A stretch of DNA of 64,000 bases from Pseudomonas khavaziana (GTDB lineage Bacteria > Pseudomonadota > Gammaproteobacteria > Pseudomonadales > Pseudomonadaceae): NCBI RefSeq assembly GCF_019145205.1, contig NZ_JAHSTT010000001.1:124001-188000 (forward strand). Direction: 5' to 3'. A program made the translations under genes and the position numbers. Below, piece after piece: positions 59,215 to 64,000 of the stretch. Positions within the stretch are counted from its first letter, which is position 1, and each line of letters opens with the position of its first letter. The notes under the pieces are model-generated. The model searched no databases and was not told the origin of the DNA. It saw only the letters and a list, made by a program, of their open reading frames with translations.

Positions 59215-60117
59215 CTACAGACCCTTCTGCGCCACGGCTTTGGCGGCGACGACCAGGCACTTGGTCAGTTCCGGCGATGAGAACTTGGTCAGCACCGCAT
59301 CGGCGCCGGCCAGGCGGGCTTTTTCGCTGTTCATCGCGCTGTCCAGGGAGGTGTGCAACAGCACGTAGAGGTCCTGGAAGTCCGGGGTTTCGCGCAGGGT
59401 ACGGGTCAGGGCGTAGCCGTCCATCTCGGACATTTCGATGTCCGACACCACCACGTTGATCTGCTCGCCGGTGCCTTGCAGCTCCAGCAATACGTCGATG
59501 GCCTCCTTGGCGCTGCGGGCGGTGTGGCAGGTCAGGCCGAGGTTGCGCAAGGTGTGTACCGATTGCTGCAGGGCCACCTGGCTGTCGTCCACCACCAGGA
59601 TGCGCGCATTGCCCAGTACTTCGGCTTCTTCCATGGTCAGGTCGGTCGGCGCCGCTTCAATCGGTGCCGGGGCGATGCCGTGGATGACTTTCTCGATATC
59701 CAGCACCTGCACCAGGCCACCTTCTACCTGGGTCACCCCGGTGATAAACGCCCGATTGCCGCCGGAGCCGTAGGGCGGCGGGCGGATATCGGTGGTCAGG
59801 CAATGCACGATCTTGCTCACCGCCTGCACATGCAGGCCCTGCTTGGAACGGCTGACATCGGTGACGATCAGGCAGCCGCCGTCCGGGTCTTGCAGGGGCA
59901 TTTCGCCCAGGGCGCGGCTCAAGTCGATCACCGACAGCGAAGCGCCGCGCAAGGTGGCGATACCTTTGACGTGGGGATGCGACTCCGGCAGTTTGGTCAA
60001 CGGCGGGCAGGGGATGATTTCACTGACTTTCAACAGGTTGATGGCCATCAGCTTGCCGCTGCGCAAGGTAAAGAGCAGAAGCGAGAGTGAGTCTGCGCGG
60101 GCTTTGGTGGTGGACAT
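59215..60117 (-). CDS. cheV: CheV chemotaxis coupling protein
   Basis: A 300-aa protein with an N-terminal CheW-like domain (about 10-150, LMAINLLKVSEI and GIATLRGASLSVIDL) and a C-terminal receiver domain (about 175-300) with acidic pocket VVDDSQVA, phospho-acceptor Asp in VVSDIEMSEMDGY and a Thr/Lys-like end (DAVLTKFSS). It links chemoreceptors to CheA and adapts through phosphorylation. The ATG at 60117 follows GAAGG. Confidence 0.93.
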   Translation of the reverse strand: MSTTKARADSLSLLLFTLRSGKLMAINLLKVSEIIPCPPLTKLPESHPHVKGIATLRGASLSVIDLSRALGEMPLQDPDGGCLIVTDVSRSKQGLHVQAVSKIVHCLTTDIRPPPYGSGGNRAFITGVTQVEGGLVQVLDIEKVIHGIAPAPIEAAPTDLTMEEAEVLGNARILVVDDSQVALQQSVHTLRNLGLTCHTARSAKEAIDVLLELQGTGEQINVVVSDIEMSEMDGYALTRTLRETPDFQDLYVLLHTSLDSAMNSEKARLAGADAVLTKFSSPELTKCLVVAAKAVAQKGL

Positions 60118-60214
60118 AAAAACCTTCTGTGGATCAGGGATGACGATCATCTATGGAAGGTTATCGACTCGGCTGGTCTGGGCTTTAACCGGATTTTGTG
60201 TCGGGCACTGCTAA

Positions 60215-60303
60215 TGTGGGAGGGGCTTGCTCCCGATAGCGGCGTGTCAGTCAGCAGATGTACAACTGATCCACCGCCATCGGGAGCAAGCCCCTTCCCA
60301 CAT
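60215..60303. repeat. REPIN (GTGGGAGGGGCTTGC family), second copy
   Basis: Inverted arms GTGGGAGGGGCTTGCTCCC and its complement, with a spacer that shares GTGTCAGTCAG and CCGCCATCGGGAGC with the copy at 734-823. It lies between cheV and the 2-hydroxyacid dehydrogenase gene. Confidence 0.85.
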
Positions 60304-60314
60304 TGGGTTATGTA

Positions 60315-61289
60315 TCAGCCTTTCCAGGCATGGGGATTCACCAGATCCTGCGGGCGTTGGCCCAGCAGCGCGCTGCGCAGGTTGGCCACGGCGCGGTTGG
60401 CCATGGCTTCGCGGGTTTCATCGGTGGCCGAGCCGATATGCGGCAGGGTCACGGCATTGCTCAACTGGAACAGCGGCGATTCGGCCAGCGGTTCCTTCTC
60501 ATATACATCCAGCCCGGCGCCGCGAATACGTTGGGTTTGCAGGGCTTCGACCAGTGCCGGTTCATCCACCACCGGTCCGCGGGAAATATTGATCAGGATC
60601 GCGCTGGACTTCATCAGGCCCAATTCGCGGGTGCTGATCAAGTGACGGGTCTTGTCGCTCAATGGCACCACCAGGCAGACAAAATCCGCCTCGGCCAGCA
60701 ACTGGTCCAGGCTCCGGAACTGCGCGCCGAGCTCTTGTTCCAGCGCGGTCTTGCGGCTGTTGCCGCTGTACAGGATCGGCATGTTGAACCCCAGACGTCC
60801 ACGCCGGGCAACGGCTGCGCCGATATTGCCCATGCCGACGATGCCCAGGGTCTTGCCGTGCACATCGCAGCCAAACAACGGTGCGCCCACGCTGGCTTTC
60901 CAGTGGCCGGCCTTGGTCCAGGCGTCCAGCTCGGCCACCCGGCGTGCGCTGCTCATCAGCAGGGCAAAGGCCAGGTCGGCGGTGCTTTCGGTGAGCACAT
61001 CGGGGGTGTTGGTGAGCATGATCCCGCGCTCATTGAAGTACGGCACGTCATAGTTGTCGTAACCCACCGACACACTGGACACCACCTCCAGCTTGCTCGC
61101 GCCTTCGAGTTGCTCGCGGCCGAGCTTGCGGCCCACACCGATCAAGCCGTGGGCGTGGGGCAGGGCTTCGTTGAACTGTACGTTGATATCCCCCTGTTTG
61201 GGGTTGGGCACGATCACCTCGAAATCCTGTTGCAGGCGTTCGATCATGGGCGCGGTGATGCGGCTGAAGGCCAGGACAGTCTTTTTCAT
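60315..61289 (-). CDS. D-isomer 2-hydroxyacid dehydrogenase (GhrB/TkrA-like)
   Basis: A 324-aa NAD(P)-dependent reductase of glyoxylate, hydroxypyruvate or 2-ketogluconate type. The Rossmann loop GIVGMGNIGAAVARRG, the catalytic Arg in NISRGPVVDE, Glu in DVYEKEPL and His in LPHIGSAT are all present. The ATG at 61289 starts the family-typical MKKTVLAFSR; another at 61304 has no better Shine-Dalgarno. The substrate is unresolved between glyoxylate/hydroxypyruvate and 2-ketogluconate. Confidence 0.88.
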   Translation of the reverse strand: MKKTVLAFSRITAPMIERLQQDFEVIVPNPKQGDINVQFNEALPHAHGLIGVGRKLGREQLEGASKLEVVSSVSVGYDNYDVPYFNERGIMLTNTPDVLTESTADLAFALLMSSARRVAELDAWTKAGHWKASVGAPLFGCDVHGKTLGIVGMGNIGAAVARRGRLGFNMPILYSGNSRKTALEQELGAQFRSLDQLLAEADFVCLVVPLSDKTRHLISTRELGLMKSSAILINISRGPVVDEPALVEALQTQRIRGAGLDVYEKEPLAESPLFQLSNAVTLPHIGSATDETREAMANRAVANLRSALLGQRPQDLVNPHAWKG

Positions 61290-61371
61290 TGCAGGCGGGC
61301 TCATCGACTACGGAAGAATGCCAAGCACGCTAACATTCCCGCCGTTGATTGTCAGGACACCGTAGCTCTAA

Positions 61372-61395
61372 AGGGGAGCAAGCCCCCTCCCACAG
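61372..61395. repeat. Solitary REP unit
   Basis: AGGGGAGCAAGCCCCCTCCCACAG, one arm of the GTGGGAGGGGGCTTGC family without its partner, upstream of the dehydrogenase gene. Confidence 0.65.
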
Positions 61396-61419
61396 TTGTT
61401 CTGTGTTGTCAGGCAGAAA

Positions 61420-62388
61420 TCAGGTCGCCATCCGCACGCCACCCAGACCACCACTCAACTCGTACGCCACCAGCTCAGCCTGGTGCGCCGCCAGGATCTC
61501 CGGCAACGAACCGCGCAGGTATTCCACCCAGGTCTTGATCTTTGCATCCAGGTATTGGCGCGAGGGGTAGATGGCGTACAGGTTCAATTCCTGGGAGCGG
61601 TAGGTCGGCATCACCCGCACCAGTGTGCCGTTGCGCAGCCCTTCGATGGCGGCATATACCGGCAGCAGGCCGACGCCCATGCCGCTGGTAATTGCGGTTT
61701 TCATCGCGTCGGCCGAATTGACCAGGAACGGCGAGCTGTTGATCGCCACGCTTTCCTGGCCTTCGGGGCCGTTGAAGGTCCATTTGTCCAGCTGGATCAC
61801 CGGGCTGACCAGGCGCAGGCACGCATGGTTGAGCAAGTCCTGGGGCCGCTGTGCGCAGCCCTTGGCCTTGACGTATTCCGGTGAGGCGCAGGCGATGCTG
61901 TAGGTGATGCCCAGGCGCTGGGACACGAACCCTGAATCCGGCAGTTCGCTGGCCAGCACGATGGATACGTCGTAGCCCTCGTCGAGCAGGTCCGGCACGC
62001 GGTTGGCCAGGGTCAAGTCGAAGGTCACGTCGGGATGGGTGCGGCGGTAGCGGGCAATCGCGTCGATGACGAAGTGCTGGCCGATGCCGGTCATGGTATG
62101 CACTTTGAGCTGCCCGGCGGGACGGGCGTGGGCGTCGCTGGCTTCGGCTTCGGCTTCCTCCACATAGGCGAGGATCTGCTCGCAGCGCAGCAAATAGCGC
62201 TTGCCGGCCTCGGTCAGCGCGATACGCCGGGTGGTGCGGTTGAGCAAGCGGGTTTGCAGATGGGCCTCAAGGTTGGAGACCGCGCGCGAGACATTGGCCG
62301 TAGTGGTGTCCAGTTGCACGGCGGCAGCAGTGAAGCTGCCGGCTTCGGCCACGCAACTGAAAGCGCGCATGTTTTGCAAAGTGTCCAT
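61420..62388 (-). CDS. LysR-family transcriptional regulator
   Basis: A 322-aa LTTR. The N-terminal helix-turn-helix (MRAFSCVAEAGSFTAAAVQLD..NVSRAVSNLEAHLQTRLLNRTTRRIALTEAG) is followed by a two-lobe effector-binding domain (about 92-300). It is divergent from the outer-membrane efflux gene, with a shared 182-base promoter region, so it probably controls that efflux operon. Confidence 0.93.
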   Translation of the reverse strand: MDTLQNMRAFSCVAEAGSFTAAAVQLDTTTANVSRAVSNLEAHLQTRLLNRTTRRIALTEAGKRYLLRCEQILAYVEEAEAEASDAHARPAGQLKVHTMTGIGQHFVIDAIARYRRTHPDVTFDLTLANRVPDLLDEGYDVSIVLASELPDSGFVSQRLGITYSIACASPEYVKAKGCAQRPQDLLNHACLRLVSPVIQLDKWTFNGPEGQESVAINSSPFLVNSADAMKTAITSGMGVGLLPVYAAIEGLRNGTLVRVMPTYRSQELNLYAIYPSRQYLDAKIKTWVEYLRGSLPEILAAHQAELVAYELSGGLGGVRMAT

Positions 62389-62570
62389 GGAGTGTTCTCA
62401 AGGGAGATAGCAAATTGTGACAGAAAGTTACGCCGTCCAGTGATCCCTACCAACGGATTATCGCCTGAACGGTAACAAAGATTCACAGGAATGCCAGCTT
62501 ATCGTCCTCCATGGCGCCGCCTAGAATTGCGCCACCTCTTGCGCAACACCCTCTCAGGAATTCGCTTGCC

Positions 62571-64000
62571 GTGCCGCGTCACATCAGCAGAGAGCTGAAG
62601 ACTCTCAGTGTTTGGGCCTTATCGTTAGCCATCAGCGGTTGCATCGGTACCGGAGGAATCGCCCCCCAGGGTCAGGCCCTCAACGCCAATACCCTGACCA
62701 CCGACGAAGCCATTCAAGCCGCCGCCCAGGACGCCCATTGGCCCACCATTCAATGGTGGCAAGCCTACGGTGATCCGCAGCTCAACCGCTGGGTCGAGCT
62801 CGCCACCCAGAACAGTCCCAGCCTCGCCATGGCCGCTGCACGGGTGCGGCAAGCGCGGGCGCTGGCCGGGGTAGCGGAGTCGACCGAGTCGTTGCAGATC
62901 AACAGCGACACCACCCTCAAGCGCCACAACTGGCCGAAGGATCAGTTCTACGGCCCCGGCGAACTGAGCGGCGCCAACACCTGGGACAATAATTCGTCCC
63001 TGGGCCTGAGTTATGCCCTCGACCTGTGGGGCCGGGAAAGCAATAACACCGAGCGCGCCGTCGACCTCGCCCATATGAGCGCCGCCGAAGCGCGCCAGGC
63101 CCAGCTCGAACTGCAGAGCAACGTGGTGCGCGCCTATATCCAGCTGTCGTTGCACTACGCCAACCGCGATATCGTCGCTGCCACCCTGGCCCAGCAACAG
63201 CAGATTCTCGACTTGGCCCACAAACGCCTGGACGCCGGGATCGGCACGCATTTCGACGTCAGCCAGGCCGAAAGCCCGCTGCCGGAAACCCATCGCCAAC
63301 TGGATGCTCTTGACGAAGAAATCGCCTTGAGCCGTAACCAACTGGCAGCGCTGGCGGGCAAAGGCCCAGGCGAGGGCGCGCAGTTGCAGCGCCCGTGCCT
63401 GACTCTCGCTGCACCGTTGAAACTGCCCTCGAGCCTGCCGGCGCAGTTGCTCGGGCAGCGCCCGGACGTGGTCGCCAGCCGCTGGCAGGTGGCGGCCCAG
63501 GCCCGTGGCATCGATGTGGCCCACGCCGGTTTCTACCCCAACGTCGACTTGGTCGGTAGCCTCGGCTACATGGCCACTGGTGGCGGCATGCTGGAATTTC
63601 TGGCGGGGAAGAAATTCAACTACAACGTCGGCCCGGCGATCACCTTGCCAATTTTTGACGGCGGCCGCCTGCGCGCCCAACTGGGCGAAGCCAGTGCCGG
63701 TTATGACATGGCCGTCGCCCAATACAACCAGACCCTGGTCAACGCGCTTAAGGGTGTCAGCGACCAGTTGATCCGCCGCGAGTCCATGGACAAGCAGTCG
63801 GCCTTCGCCGCGCAGTCGGTGGCCTCGGCGCAGAAAACCTACGACATCGCCATGATCGCCTACCAACGTGGCCTGACCGATTACCTCAATGTGCTCAACG
63901 CCCAGACCCTGCTGTTCCGTCAGCAACAGGTCGAGCAACAGGTGCAGGCGGCGCGCCTGGGTGCCCATGCGCAATTGGTGACCGCCCTGGGCGGCGGCCT
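62571..64000 (+). CDS. NodT-family outer-membrane efflux lipoprotein (partial)
   Basis: The N-terminal 476 or so residues of an OprM/NodT-type TolC-like channel, cut by the window edge. The signal peptide ends with lipobox AISGC (Cys24 from the GTG). The first outer-membrane-factor repeat starts at WWQAYGDPQLNRWVELA and includes LGLSYALDLWGRE. The second repeat contains LPAQLLGQRPDVVASRWQ and ITLPIFDGGRLRAQL, and then YNQTLVNALKGVSDQL. GTG 62571 follows AGGA. It probably heads an operon with an adaptor and inner-membrane pump beyond the window. Confidence 0.9.
   Translation, partial: MPRHISRELKTLSVWALSLAISGCIGTGGIAPQGQALNANTLTTDEAIQAAAQDAHWPTIQWWQAYGDPQLNRWVELATQNSPSLAMAAARVRQARALAGVAESTESLQINSDTTLKRHNWPKDQFYGPGELSGANTWDNNSSLGLSYALDLWGRESNNTERAVDLAHMSAAEARQAQLELQSNVVRAYIQLSLHYANRDIVAATLAQQQQILDLAHKRLDAGIGTHFDVSQAESPLPETHRQLDALDEEIALSRNQLAALAGKGPGEGAQLQRPCLTLAAPLKLPSSLPAQLLGQRPDVVASRWQVAAQARGIDVAHAGFYPNVDLVGSLGYMATGGGMLEFLAGKKFNYNVGPAITLPIFDGGRLRAQLGEASAGYDMAVAQYNQTLVNALKGVSDQLIRRESMDKQSAFAAQSVASAQKTYDIAMIAYQRGLTDYLNVLNAQTLLFRQQQVEQQVQAARLGAHAQLVTALGGG

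Noticed and set aside
62625..63974. A 449-codon minus-strand frame at the right edge
   Set aside because: The plus strand here encodes a clear NodT-type channel with lipobox and both repeat signatures; the minus frame is its shadow.

Overview
The window looks like a core chromosomal segment of a fluorescent pseudomonad (Pseudomonas fluorescens group). Three things support this: the complete mraZ-to-lpxC division/cell-wall (dcw) cluster preceded by rnpB, rsmI, lpoA and yraN in the order I know from Pseudomonas; a Pseudomonas-type RNase P RNA; and two families of REP/REPIN hairpins (cores GTGGGAGGGGGCTTGCTCCC and GTAGGAGCGAGCTTGCTCGC) typical of that group. Coding regions are GC-rich throughout, except for the AT-richer tip of one Rhs toxin and its partner gene. 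I saw no tRNA, rRNA operon, CRISPR array or insertion sequence.

Layout. 1-9.2 kb: a LysE-type exporter, then a fatty-acid module made of an AlkK-like acyl-CoA ligase, a DUF1302/DUF1329 envelope pair and a MalT-like LuxR regulator. 9.2-12.6 kb (minus strand): a pqi-type lipid-trafficking operon (pqiA as two genes, pqiB with MCE domains, a PqiC lipoprotein). 12.8-14.5 kb: a metallo-beta-lactamase-fold hydrolase and an OmpA-family lipoprotein. 14.5-18 kb (minus): BON lipoprotein, SIS-domain isomerase, YraN, LpoA. 18.1-37.7 kb (plus): rsmI, rnpB, then mraZ-rsmH-ftsL-ftsI-murE-murF-mraY-murD-ftsW-murG-murC-ddlB-ftsQ-ftsA-ftsZ-lpxC, mostly with overlapping start/stop codons and driven by a clear sigma70 promoter followed by three MraZ-type operator repeats.

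37.8-41 kb (minus): a membrane diguanylate cyclase and an OprD-family porin. The porin is preceded by a promoter-terminator unit that looks like a small RNA or an attenuated leader. 41.2-50.1 kb (plus): an orphan type VI secretion cargo island (vgrG, Eag chaperone, prePAAR-PAAR-Rhs effector with a nuclease-like tip, immunity gene), then a decayed second rhs fragment that shares a nearly identical stretch with the intact gene. 50.1-56.4 kb (minus): sensor kinase, response regulator, RND pump and membrane fusion protein in one operon. 56.6-62.4 kb: mixed housekeeping genes (small unknown protein, solute-binding protein, YkgJ-like Fe-S/zinc cluster protein, GNAT acetyltransferase, CheV, 2-hydroxyacid dehydrogenase, LysR regulator). 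From 62.6 kb to the edge: an outer-membrane efflux lipoprotein, truncated by the window.

Most of the window is well-understood core genome. The least explained parts are the Rhs tip/immunity pair with its decayed copy, the OprD leader RNA, and the DUF1302/DUF1329 module.
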